64,000 bases of DNA from Thermophagus sp052400625 (GTDB taxonomy: Bacteria > Bacteroidota > Bacteroidia > Bacteroidales > Marinilabiliaceae). Both the position numbers and the translations under genes were made by a program. Positions 10,255 to 18,988 of the stretch are shown here, in pieces. The first letter of the stretch is position 1. The number at the start of each line of letters is the position of its first letter. The DNA lies in assembly GCA_052400625.1 (NCBI GenBank), contig JBQTGH010000008.1. One strand, 5' to 3'. A model generated the notes under the pieces. That model did not search any database. It had not been told where the DNA came from and worked only from the letters and a program-made list of their open reading frames with translations.

Positions 10255-13200
10255 CTACTCTCCGGCTCCCTGTTGATCTTTAAGTTCCTTCAGGCGCATT
10301 TCTGCCCTTTCGCGAATATCATCATCTCTATTTTTATAATTTTCGAGCAAACTCTCCACATACTGACGAGCCTGGAACTGATCCCCCCGACTTTCAAAAA
10401 TATCGGACAACAAAAGGAAGCATCTTGCCATCCAATATTGGTGAGGCGTACCCACGTTTACAAAATCAAAAATCTCTTTTTCTGCCAGATCCTTGTTACC
10501 CTGATCGAACAGGATTTGGGCGACACGGTAACGAGCTTCAGCACCTTCGGGTGAACTGGTATTCTTTTTCAAGATTTGGAATTCTGCCAGTGCCAACTCC
10601 TTTTCACCCAGTTCCAGAAGGGCTTCCGCCTTTCGGAAACGGGCTTCCCGCTCCACTTCCGGAGAAGTTTTGGGGTCGGCCAATATCCGTTCGGCCAGTC
10701 GGGCAACATTTTGAAGTCGTTCGCCCAGATAAACCTGACAGCGCATCTGACCGATTAGAGCCTCCCTTCTTAGATCCTCCTCATCGGCTTCATTCTCCAG
10801 ACGCTCATAATAACCGAGGGCTTCACTATAGCGCTCTTGTTGAAAACTGATACGTGCAATACTCACCAATGCATCTTCCATAAAAATGTTTCCGGGTCGA
10901 CTAACCACAAATTCAAAGGAGCGACGTGCATTTTCCAAATCCTGATTGCGATATTGACAATCTGCTTTATAAAAGTGAGCATTAACCACAAACCGTCCGT
11001 TAGGATAGTTGCGCAGGTAGGCTTCGAATTGATTTATGGCCTGCAAGCACTTGTCCTGCATATAAAGTTTTTCTGCGGTAATATAGGACAAGGAATCTTC
11101 CTGCCGTTTGTCGATACTTGCAAAGCCTCCCACCTGACGGGTATAGTTGATATATCCATCGGCATCATTTCGATCCAGATAGATGTTTTTAATTCCCAGC
11201 AAAGCATCTTCTGCCTCCGGGGTACCGGGGAACTCATTCACCACACGTTTGTAAAAGGCCAGCGACTGATCCAGATCTCCACTATTGTAATAAACCAGTC
11301 CCAGCTGCAACATGGCCTTTTTGGAAAAGTTGGAACGAGGATACTCCTCCTTTAACTTCTTGTACATTCTGATGGCTGTAGGTAAATCATTCAGTGCCAC
11401 ATAAGATCGTCCCATTTCGTAATACGCATCATCCACATAGGACGATTGTGGAAAACGATTCACCAGCTGTTGCAGTTGTTCAATCTTGCCACGGTGGTTT
11501 TTCACCAATCCAAGCGCAAAAGCCTTCTGATACAATGCGTAATCGGCCGAAGCCCCCGGCACATTGGCAGCCGCATCGTAATAATGGATGGCCCGATCAA
11601 AATCACGTTGCATATAAAAGCAATCCCCAATGCGATTTAGGGCATCTCCAAGCATTGGTGATTGGCGACTGCCCATCAGATTCTCATATTTTCTGAACCA
11701 GGAAGCTGCCTGAGAATAATTCTTTTGCTTAAACCAGGCATACCCGATATTATAGTGGGCGGTTTTAAACTCATCCAAAGAATAAGACCCGGGCGTATGG
11801 ATAAAAATATCATAATTCTCGATGGCTTTATCGAATTTTTCCAAACGATAGTATGCTTCCCCAAGCCAATATCTGGCTTTCACCTTCAAATCACGATTGT
11901 ACTCACCATATTTCAGACTGTATTGCAACATATCGACGGTTTCATCGAAGCGCAAATTGGTAAACAACTCAAGGCCACGATGATAAGCAATTCGTTGGAG
12001 CGCCCGGTAATTGTCTGCCGTTTTGTTTTTCACCTTCTCAAGAGCCTCAAGAGCTTGCTGGTAATTTCTTGTGGTCAGAAGCGCCTGTCCTAAATATTGC
12101 CAGGCTTCATCCAAATAGGTACTGTTGGGAAACCGGTCAATAAACTCCATGAAGCTGTCGATAATCTCATTAAAAGGAGAGAAGGACAGTTCGTAGTTTA
12201 ATTTGATATAATTAAACATGGCCTCTTCGGTAATCACTTTATCGAATTCATATTCCGAAGCAGCCCCGAAAGCGGTGCGAGCCCTCTCTTTTTCATTAAT
12301 CTTTAAATAACAATCGCCCAAATGGTAATAGGCATTCTGAGCCAGGGCATCTTTTTCAAGGGTAGTCTGGGTTAACGCTTCTGCTGCCTCCTCATACTTT
12401 TTCAAGTGGTACAGACTTATTCCCAAATGGTACAGATCCTGCCGGGGGGGGGCCTCGGTCAGACTAACGGACATGGAAAGATATTTAGCAGCATTCTCAT
12501 AATCCGAAAGCGCATACCATGCATTCCCCACCACACGTGCCATATCGGCCTTTCTGACACCTTCTGCCTCTTCAATCAGCGGCATCCCATAATCAATCGC
12601 CTTTTTATACGCTCCCTGCAAATAATGGATCTGTGCAATATAGAAAGGAACCTCGTCTCCAAATCCGGGTTCATCTTTCAGTTGTTCAAAAATTTTCAAT
12701 GCCGAATTATAATTGCCCTGCTCATACTGGATATGGGCATAATAGAAATTAGCGGCGCCCCACCATTGACCTTCCACATTGCGAATTTCTGAAAAGGCCG
12801 GAAGCGCCTGATCATACTCTCCTTCCATAAAATGGCAATAGCCCGACTTGAACCTAAAGTCGTAACGGGTATCCCGATTCAGTTTACGGGCCTCTACATA
12901 TCTGTAATTTCGTAATGCTTTGCGATACTTTCCCGCCTCATAGTCCAGATCCCCCAAACGTTTATAAACATAGGGCCGCATTCCGCTTTCGGGAAAATCA
13001 ACAAGGAAAGACTCCAGAAGATCCTGAGCATCCTCATTCTTTAAGTGAGAGGAGGCCATGGCCAAATAATAGGCCGATTCAGCTCTCAAATTGCTCTGTC
13101 CTGGGCTAAACATCTCCTGTATGTCGGCAAACATACTTCGTGCTATTCCATACCTACCGTTACGGTAATGTTCCAGAGCTTCGTTAAACAGACGATCAGG

Positions 13201-13290
13201 TTGTCGACTGTCATACGATTGTTGAGCTGTTGAAAAATGGCCGCCAATAATAACCAACAGCAATAGCCAAAGTATACGAAGATTTGTCAT
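10255..13290 (-). CDS. Large exported tetratricopeptide-repeat protein
   Basis: About 1011 residues from the ATG at 13290. A longer frame opens at 13338, but only the internal Met begins a proper signal peptide (MTNLRILWLLLLVIIGG, cleaved before QQSYD). The mature protein is almost wholly TPR and Sel1-like helix pairs (repeated A.YYLGD.Y, G.AY...YDKAI.YY), including outer-membrane-lipoprotein-like and YfiO/BamD-like repeats. It is probably periplasmic and acts as a protein-binding scaffold. It is the first gene of a likely operon with the barrel at 8425 and speA. No enzymatic domain was seen and the binding partner is unknown. Confidence 0.85.
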   Translation of the reverse strand: MTNLRILWLLLLVIIGGHFSTAQQSYDSRQPDRLFNEALEHYRNGRYGIARSMFADIQEMFSPGQSNLRAESAYYLAMASSHLKNEDAQDLLESFLVDFPESGMRPYVYKRLGDLDYEAGKYRKALRNYRYVEARKLNRDTRYDFRFKSGYCHFMEGEYDQALPAFSEIRNVEGQWWGAANFYYAHIQYEQGNYNSALKIFEQLKDEPGFGDEVPFYIAQIHYLQGAYKKAIDYGMPLIEEAEGVRKADMARVVGNAWYALSDYENAAKYLSMSVSLTEAPPRQDLYHLGISLYHLKKYEEAAEALTQTTLEKDALAQNAYYHLGDCYLKINEKERARTAFGAASEYEFDKVITEEAMFNYIKLNYELSFSPFNEIIDSFMEFIDRFPNSTYLDEAWQYLGQALLTTRNYQQALEALEKVKNKTADNYRALQRIAYHRGLELFTNLRFDETVDMLQYSLKYGEYNRDLKVKARYWLGEAYYRLEKFDKAIENYDIFIHTPGSYSLDEFKTAHYNIGYAWFKQKNYSQAASWFRKYENLMGSRQSPMLGDALNRIGDCFYMQRDFDRAIHYYDAAANVPGASADYALYQKAFALGLVKNHRGKIEQLQQLVNRFPQSSYVDDAYYEMGRSYVALNDLPTAIRMYKKLKEEYPRSNFSKKAMLQLGLVYYNSGDLDQSLAFYKRVVNEFPGTPEAEDALLGIKNIYLDRNDADGYINYTRQVGGFASIDKRQEDSLSYITAEKLYMQDKCLQAINQFEAYLRNYPNGRFVVNAHFYKADCQYRNQDLENARRSFEFVVSRPGNIFMEDALVSIARISFQQERYSEALGYYERLENEADEEDLRREALIGQMRCQVYLGERLQNVARLAERILADPKTSPEVEREARFRKAEALLELGEKELALAEFQILKKNTSSPEGAEARYRVAQILFDQGNKDLAEKEIFDFVNVGTPHQYWMARCFLLLSDIFESRGDQFQARQYVESLLENYKNRDDDIRERAEMRLKELKDQQGAGE

Positions 13291-13321
13291 GATATTCCAA
13301 AATATTGATGTAATCGTAATT

Positions 13322-13338
13322 TTGAGCCATCGGCTCAA
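13322..13338. other. Short hairpin in the TPR-gene leader
   Basis: TTGAGCC/GGCTCAA form a perfect 7-bp stem with a 3-nt loop (ATC). It lies 32-48 bp upstream of the ATG at 13290 and would sit in the 5' untranslated leader. Its function is unknown. Confidence 0.4.
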
Positions 13339-13558
13339 TGTGAGTGATTCTATTTTTGTCCTGATCAGACTATTTCAAACAACGAAAATAGAGAAAATTT
13401 GGTGTATTTCCAGATAATTTATTATTTAAAGCGAACTTGAGAAAAATAGACGGAAAATAATTAGCCACACCCCTAATAATAAACTTTGTGCTGTTATGGT
13501 ATTTTCTACTTCATTGGAAATCTTAAAGTAAAGATTAAAATACAATAAAACCTGTACG

Positions 13559-13696
13559 GTCGATTGAGTCGTTTGCTTGCAGTCGACTCAGTCGTTTGCT
13601 TGCAGTCGACTCAGTCGTTTGCTTGCAGTCGACTCAGTCGTTTGCCTGCAGTCGACTCAGTCGTTTGCCTGCAGTCGACTCAATCGTCTGTATAAT
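13559..13696. repeat. 23-bp tandem repeat, about six units
   Basis: Six head-to-tail 23-bp units begin at 13559, 13582, 13605, 13628, 13651 and 13674. The core of each is GTCGACTCAGTCGTTTGC; the central four differ only at a T/C position, and the first and last are degenerate. A further GTCGAC follows near 13704. There are no spacers, so it is not a CRISPR array. It lies between the divergent TPR gene and the thiamin-receptor leader, upstream of the first riboswitch, and could be a multi-site protein-binding array or a slippage-prone minisatellite. Confidence 0.9.
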
Positions 13697-13793
13697 CTCC
13701 ATGGAGTCGACTGAAGAAGCCCAAAGCCCATAGCTTCCGACACCAAAACAAAATAATTTAAGATCGCGTTCTCTTTTTTTAATTAAATGTTTC

Positions 13794-13801
13794 TATATTT
13801 G
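13794..13801 (+). promoter_or_regulatory. Candidate -7 box just upstream of the first THI box
   Basis: TATATTTG matches TAnnTTTG exactly. A T-tract (TTTTTT) lies about 19 bp upstream where the -33 element would be. Transcription would start about 13806, almost at the first base of the THI element, which places the aptamer at the extreme 5' end of the RNA. Confidence 0.5.
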
Positions 13802-13804
13802 CCG

Positions 13805-13881
13805 CCACGGGGTGCCCAAATAGGAGGCTGAGATCACACCCATTGAACCTGATACGGGTAATGCCGGCGCAGGGAAATGAG
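13805..13881 (+). ncRNA. TPP riboswitch (THI element), first of two
   Basis: The conserved thiamin-pyrophosphate aptamer landmarks occur in order: GGGGTGCCC (13809-13817), GGCTGAGAT (13826-13834), GAACCTGAT (13845-13853), GGGTAATGCC (13856-13865) and AGGGAA (13871-13876). The P1 stem looks very short (CA with TG beside the conserved G-rich arms). The next 25 nt contain the palindrome GAGCGCTC followed by a T-rich run (CTTTTATTTTTC), a weak terminator-like element. No ORF follows before the second aptamer. Confidence 0.9.
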
Positions 13882-14041
13882 CGCTCTCCTTTTATTTTTC
13901 ATCCCCAAATTTTCATAGCACACAGAAACGCAAAGGATAAAGATGGGCAAGGTTTATTGTGCAACATAAAACCAACCAAACACAAAAAAATATAATCAAA
14001 ACAAGCCCTTCTACCTTTTCATTTCTGCCTTAAATTCAACT

Positions 14042-14115
14042 ACAATGGGGTGCCAATAAAAATGGCTGAGATCATACCCTTTGAACCTGACCGGGTAATG
14101 CCGGTAAGGGAATGT
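14042..14115 (+). ncRNA. TPP riboswitch (THI element), second of two
   Basis: A second complete set of THI-box landmarks: GGGGTGCC (14047-14054), GGCTGAGAT, TTGAACCTGA, CGGGTAATGCCGG and AAGGGAAT. P1 is ACAAT with AATGT, four of five pairs. It lies about 165 nt after the first aptamer and 67 nt before the receptor ATG. Tandem TPP riboswitches are known in some bacteria and sharpen the dose response or act as a two-input gate. Here both would repress the receptor when TPP is plentiful. Confidence 0.93.
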
Positions 14116-14141
14116 ATGATATCTTCAAAAGCTTTCCCATT

Positions 14142-14175
14142 GCAGTTTATGGTTTAATTGTTAAACATTAACTGC
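14142..14175 (+). promoter_or_regulatory. Candidate expression-platform hairpin of the second riboswitch
   Basis: A nested stem: GCAGTT (14142-14147) pairs with AACTGC (14170-14175), enclosing GTTTAA/TTAAAC (14152-14157, 14161-14166). It is followed by TTTGTTATG, where ATG (14182) is the receptor start. It could act as a weak terminator or occlude the start region. The adjacent CCCATTG (14136-14142) is exactly complementary to CAATGGG (14043-14049) at the foot of the aptamer, giving an alternative pairing that would break P1. Confidence 0.5.
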
Positions 14176-14181
14176 TTTGTT

Positions 14182-16617
14182 ATGCAAAAATTAATGCTTT
14201 TAGTGGGGCTGATCTTCCTTTCGGCCCAGACGTTTTCACAAAGAATGTTACAGGGTATCGTTTACTCTGAGAATCAGGAACCCCTTGCCGGGGCATCCGT
14301 AGTGATGAATCCGGGAAACCATGGAACCGTTACCGACCGTGATGGACATTTTCAATTTTCGGGCATCACATCCCCCACCGTCCAAATCCGAGTTTCCTTT
14401 ATGGGTTACGAAACCTGGCAAGCAATGGTGGATCCGGGAAAAACCAAACACCTGAAGATCACCCTGAAAGCTGCATCCCACTTGACGGAGGAGGTGGTGG
14501 TAAGGGCCTATCGTGCCGGTCATCAAACACCGGTGGCACATACCGATCTGGCAGGTGAGGCCCTCAGGGGCGCCGGGGTGGGAAATGACATTCCGTCACT
14601 TCTGAAATTAACCCCATCGCTGGTCTCCACCTCCGAAAGTGGCATCGGGCTGGGGTCTACCAACCTCAGAATACGCGGGACCGATCCTACCCGCATTAAT
14701 GTAACCATGAATGGGGTGCCTCTGAACGACTCGGAAAGTCAAGCTGTCTTTTGGGCCAACATGCCCGATTTCGCCAATTCGGTAGAAAACGTTCAGATAC
14801 AACGGGGGGTGGGAACCTCCACTCAAGGGTCTGCAGCCTTCGGGGCTTCCATAAACTTTCAGACCACCACGAGCGATCCCCGGGCTTACGCCGAAATAAC
14901 GTCAACTGCCGGCTCTTTCAATACTTTTAAAAACAGCATTCGCTTTGGCACAGGACTTATTAATGAAAAATTTTCTTTTGAAGGGCGCTATTCACGTCTA
15001 AAAAGTGACGGATACATCAAAAACGCTTTCTCGGATCATCAGTCGCTCTACCTGGGTGGCACCATGCATTTCGACAACAGCTTTTTAAAGATGATAATCC
15101 TTCATGGTGACCAACAAACAGGTATCAGCTGGTGGGGCGTTCCGCAGGAAATGCTGGAAACCGACCGGCGATATAATCCTGCCGGCGTCTATACCGATGA
15201 GTTGGGCAATGAACAGTACTATGACGACCAAACCGACAATTACAAACAGACACATGCCCAATTATTTTACAGTTGGGCAGCAGGGCAACAGTTGCATCTC
15301 ACCGCAGCGCTTCACTACACCCGTGGCGAAGGTTTTTATGAACAGTATAAAGAAAAGGATTCTTTAAATCATTACGGGATATCACCCATTCAAATCTCTG
15401 CTCAAACCATTGAGACCAGTGACTTGATACGCCGGAAATGGATGGAAAATGACTTTTACGGCGCAACGCTTTCGGGCGATTTAAAATTATCAAGTCAGTC
15501 CAGCCTGACCTTTGGTGGGGGATGGAACCGATATGACGGCGATCATTTCGGGCGGATCATCTGGATGCGCTATGCCGGAATCACCGAGAAAGATTACGAG
15601 TGGTACTTCAACAACGGCACGAAAACCGAACACAACCTGTTTACCAAGTTTGACTGGGAAGCTTCCCCACTCCTTCGGCTCTTTTTGGACATGCAATACC
15701 GTGGCATCAACTATGATATGTCAGGAATGGACGACGACCTGCGGTCACTGGATCAGGAACATGATTTCCAATTCTTTAATCCCAAAGTTGGGTTTTACCT
15801 CACCCCCGGCTCGAACCACAACATCTATGCTTTTGCGGGGATCTCCAACAGGGAACCCACCCGCACCAATTTTAAGGATGCCAACCTGGATCGGGAAGCT
15901 ACCCCAAAAGCGGAAAGACTTTACGACATTGAAACGGGTTATAAATATGAATCGGCGGCCTTTTCGGGTGGCATCAACCTCTATTACATGTATTACGAAG
16001 ATCAGTTGATACCAACGGGTGAAAAAAGTAATGTGGGAAATCCCATCCTGACCAATGTGGATGAGAGTTATCGTGCCGGAGTGGAAGTTATTGCAGCGGT
16101 TCATCCGGTATCATGGTTACATTGGGATATGAACCTCACCCTCAGCCGCAACATCATCTACGATTTTGTGGAAACATCGACCAACAGCTATCCAACAATA
16201 GTAAACGGCGAGGAAGAATGGATTACCGAAACGGTAATAAAACCTTTGGGAGATACACAAATTGCTTATTCACCTTCAGTTGTTGGCAGCAGTAACCTGA
16301 CGGTTGATCTGACATCCGGCCTAAGCGTTGGGTTGCTGAGCAAATATGTGGGCGAACAGTATTTCGACAACACCGAAAGCGAAGACCGTAAACTGGATGC
16401 CTGGTTGGTAAATGACATACAATTCAACTGGACATTGAATCCCAAACCATTTAAAAGCATCGGCCTGCAATTTACCATTCATAATGTGCTGGACCATGAA
16501 TACGAAAGTAATGCTTACGGCGGTAATTGGTATGAAGAAGGTGTTGAAAACACCTGGGCCTACTATTACCCCATGGCCGGACGGTATTATATGGGGCAGG
16601 TCGTGATAAGGTTTTAA
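14182..16617 (+). CDS. TonB-dependent outer-membrane receptor, thiamin-regulated
   Basis: 811 residues from the ATG at 14182; a TTG at 14158 opens the frame earlier but lies inside the leader hairpin. Signal peptide MQKLMLLVGLIFLSAQTFS is followed by a carboxypeptidase-regulatory-like domain (about 20-105), a plug domain with RIRGTDPTRINVTMNGVPLND and a 22-strand-type barrel ending in VVIRF. TonB receptors under THI-box control in Bacteroidota were described as the OMR1 group and are thought to import thiamin or its precursors. Assignment to that role comes from the two riboswitches rather than from residues I can identify. There is no SusD partner. Transcription ends at the hairpin 20 bp downstream. 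Confidence 0.92.
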   Translation: MQKLMLLVGLIFLSAQTFSQRMLQGIVYSENQEPLAGASVVMNPGNHGTVTDRDGHFQFSGITSPTVQIRVSFMGYETWQAMVDPGKTKHLKITLKAASHLTEEVVVRAYRAGHQTPVAHTDLAGEALRGAGVGNDIPSLLKLTPSLVSTSESGIGLGSTNLRIRGTDPTRINVTMNGVPLNDSESQAVFWANMPDFANSVENVQIQRGVGTSTQGSAAFGASINFQTTTSDPRAYAEITSTAGSFNTFKNSIRFGTGLINEKFSFEGRYSRLKSDGYIKNAFSDHQSLYLGGTMHFDNSFLKMIILHGDQQTGISWWGVPQEMLETDRRYNPAGVYTDELGNEQYYDDQTDNYKQTHAQLFYSWAAGQQLHLTAALHYTRGEGFYEQYKEKDSLNHYGISPIQISAQTIETSDLIRRKWMENDFYGATLSGDLKLSSQSSLTFGGGWNRYDGDHFGRIIWMRYAGITEKDYEWYFNNGTKTEHNLFTKFDWEASPLLRLFLDMQYRGINYDMSGMDDDLRSLDQEHDFQFFNPKVGFYLTPGSNHNIYAFAGISNREPTRTNFKDANLDREATPKAERLYDIETGYKYESAAFSGGINLYYMYYEDQLIPTGEKSNVGNPILTNVDESYRAGVEVIAAVHPVSWLHWDMNLTLSRNIIYDFVETSTNSYPTIVNGEEEWITETVIKPLGDTQIAYSPSVVGSSNLTVDLTSGLSVGLLSKYVGEQYFDNTESEDRKLDAWLVNDIQFNWTLNPKPFKSIGLQFTIHNVLDHEYESNAYGGNWYEEGVENTWAYYYPMAGRYYMGQVVIRF

Positions 16618-16635
16618 AAAATGAAGCTAAAAATA

Positions 16636-16667
16636 GATCCGGCCCTTTAGGAGCCGGATTTATTTTT
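16636..16667. terminator. Bidirectional intrinsic terminator
   Basis: ATCCGGC (16637-16643) pairs perfectly with GCCGGAT (16653-16659) and is followed by TTATTTTT on the plus strand. Read from the minus strand the same stem is followed by CTATTTTTAG. It therefore serves the thiamin receptor on one side and the convergent S9 peptidase on the other. Confidence 0.85.
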
Positions 16668-16750
16668 AGAATCTACTGAACGGCCATCCATTCTTAATTT
16701 TAAAATTCCATTACATATCAGTATACCCTTTCCCATCAGAGTCTTTTCTT

Positions 16751-18988
16751 TCACTTATTATTCCACCCGGGTGTTTCCAGATGCAAGAGAGTTCGGATAA
16801 AAAAGTCTCGACGTTTCCGTTCTCCGAACTTACCTCCCAAAGTATGTTTAACACCTGGCAACACGACCAATTCAAACTCCTTATCGGCCTTAATCAAAGC
16901 ATCTGCCACCTGCATGGTTGAAGCCGGATCCACATTGTCATCCAACTCTCCAACAATCAGCATCAACTCACCTTGTAAAAGATGAGCATTTACCACATTG
17001 GATGATTCAGCATAATGAGGGCCAACGGGATATCCCATCCATTGTTCGTTCCACCACATCTTATCCATGCGGTTGTCGTGACAGCCGCAAGATGCCACTG
17101 CAGCCTTATAAAAGTGGGGATGAAAAAGAACTGCAGCCATGGCGTTTTGTCCGCCAGCCGATCCACCAAAAATCCCCACTCTTGTCGTATCCATAAAGGA
17201 GTATTTTTCTGCCGCTGCTTTAATCCACCTTATTCGATCGGGAAAACCTGCATCTTTCAGATTTTTATAACAAACATCGTGAAATGCCTTACTGCGGTTG
17301 GAAGTGCCCATCCCGTCGATCTGAACAACGATAAAGCCCAATTCGGCCAAGCTGCTAAATGGGTAGTGATAAGAAGAAAAACTTTTTTGAACAAAGGATC
17401 CCTGTGGCCCCGCATAGATGTATTCGATAATTGGATAAGATTTATTCGGATCAAAGGTTGTTGGACGATAAATGTTTCCCCAAATGTCGGTTTTTCCATC
17501 CCGTCCTTTGGCAACAAATGGCTCGGGAGCTATCCATCCGTTCGCTTCAATGAGGGAAATATCCGCCTGTTCCAACAACATCAGGATTCTGCCATCGGAG
17601 GTTCTACGCAATACAGATACCGGAGCCTTATCAGGAGTGGAATAGGTGTCAACAAAAAAGCGATAATCGTGAGAAAAATGAGCATTATGTTGCATCTTCT
17701 CAGGAGTCAGATCTTTCAGACTCTTACCATCGAAACCAATACTGCAATAATGTTCATAATAAGGATCCTCCTTTTTATTACGCCCCCCGGCCCGCAACAA
17801 GATGGTTCGATCTTTTTCATTCACATATTCGACTCCACGCACGACCCATTCGCCCTTCGTAATTTGATTAATAATTTCCCCGGTTTCACCATTAATCAGA
17901 TAAAGATGGTTCCATCCATCCCTTTCGGAAGCCCAGATGATCTCACCTGTTTTATCCACATCATACCTGTACCGTTTCCCGCTGTAATCAATAAAAGTAT
18001 CACTTTGCTCATCAATAACAATCTTTGTTTTACCGGTTTGCGCATTTACTCGAACCACCTGAAAAACCTGATGCCCCCTCTGGTTATACTCAAAAGAAAA
18101 CGATTGGCTATCTGGCGCCCATTGGATATTGGAAAGGCTGAACTGGTTTTCGAAGGGACGAATATCTACTTCAATTTTCTTTTTGCGCACCACATCAAAA
18201 AGGGCAGGCCGAAATACAGGCAGCACATCCCCAGGACGGAGATATTCCAATTTGTGTAAATTGGGCAATAGCTGATCAGGAGGTGAAGATTCAACAAAGT
18301 GCATATAACGTTTCTCATGCACTCTAACTTTGTTGGTGGTCAGATAATGCGAATCAGGTGACCATACAATGTAGGAAGAATATAGGTCGCCGGCACAACC
18401 ATCATAGCTAAGTTGATTAATCTCACCGGTTCTTATATTGCGAACAAAAACATTATAATCACGAATAAAGGCTTCTTGCTTTCCGTTGGGTGAAACAACA
18501 GGATTATTGGCCAACTCGTCACGCGACTCACCCCAATGCGGCCATTCCTGTTCCTTTTCTTTAGCTGACAATGATTCCAGTCGATAAGCGTCTGCCAAAA
18601 AACATTTCCAGATCGTATCTTTTCGTTCAAAAGTAAACGTCGTGAGGTCGGCAGCAAATTTCAGGTTAGGAAGTAAAAGTTGATTGGCCTTTGTTTTCAA
18701 TTTTAATCTCTCCCGTATGGCATTGGCAAGTCTTTCCGTATCAAACGCGATACGTTTTTCCTGTTTTTGTGCATCAACAATAAAAAACATTGTTGTATCA
18801 ACAGAAGTACGGGCTTTATACCAAAATAGATGGGTCGTATCAATCCAGTTTAGTTCAAGAATTTCATTTAACACCAAACTTTTGAATTCCGAAACAGAAT
18901 CGGCTCGCAGATAATCTTCTTTCGTAAATTGAGCACTTAAAGAAAAGCATGCAAAAACGAGGAATATTAAAAAAATTAAACGTTTCAT
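16751..18988 (-). CDS. S9-family prolyl oligopeptidase-like peptidase (DPP IV type)
   Basis: Exported serine peptidase of the dipeptidyl-peptidase IV group, which usually releases dipeptides from peptide N-termini in the periplasm. 745 residues: signal peptide 1-19 (cut before QFTKED), DPP-IV N-terminal propeller (about 100-480) and an alpha/beta-hydrolase domain (about 520-735). The triad is S610 in GGSAGG, an Asp in DDNVDP (near 684) and H715 in VKHTLGG. The nucleophile elbow is GGSAGG rather than the GWSYGG of classical DPP IV, so exact specificity is uncertain. ATG start. It stands alone between the thiamin receptor and the glycan locus. Confidence 0.92.
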   Translation of the reverse strand: MKRLIFLIFLVFACFSLSAQFTKEDYLRADSVSEFKSLVLNEILELNWIDTTHLFWYKARTSVDTTMFFIVDAQKQEKRIAFDTERLANAIRERLKLKTKANQLLLPNLKFAADLTTFTFERKDTIWKCFLADAYRLESLSAKEKEQEWPHWGESRDELANNPVVSPNGKQEAFIRDYNVFVRNIRTGEINQLSYDGCAGDLYSSYIVWSPDSHYLTTNKVRVHEKRYMHFVESSPPDQLLPNLHKLEYLRPGDVLPVFRPALFDVVRKKKIEVDIRPFENQFSLSNIQWAPDSQSFSFEYNQRGHQVFQVVRVNAQTGKTKIVIDEQSDTFIDYSGKRYRYDVDKTGEIIWASERDGWNHLYLINGETGEIINQITKGEWVVRGVEYVNEKDRTILLRAGGRNKKEDPYYEHYCSIGFDGKSLKDLTPEKMQHNAHFSHDYRFFVDTYSTPDKAPVSVLRRTSDGRILMLLEQADISLIEANGWIAPEPFVAKGRDGKTDIWGNIYRPTTFDPNKSYPIIEYIYAGPQGSFVQKSFSSYHYPFSSLAELGFIVVQIDGMGTSNRSKAFHDVCYKNLKDAGFPDRIRWIKAAAEKYSFMDTTRVGIFGGSAGGQNAMAAVLFHPHFYKAAVASCGCHDNRMDKMWWNEQWMGYPVGPHYAESSNVVNAHLLQGELMLIVGELDDNVDPASTMQVADALIKADKEFELVVLPGVKHTLGGKFGERKRRDFFIRTLLHLETPGWNNK

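Noticed and set aside
13291..13338. Longer start for the TPR protein
   Set aside because: It would put 16 residues before the signal peptide and overlaps a leader hairpin. The ATG at 13290 is better.
13559..13696. Possible CRISPR array
   Set aside because: Units are directly adjacent with no spacers and there are no cas genes. It is a tandem repeat.
17015..18259. 414-codon open frame on the plus strand
   Set aside because: Lies wholly antisense to the well-supported S9 peptidase, has low-complexity frame-shadow composition, no family motif and no start context.
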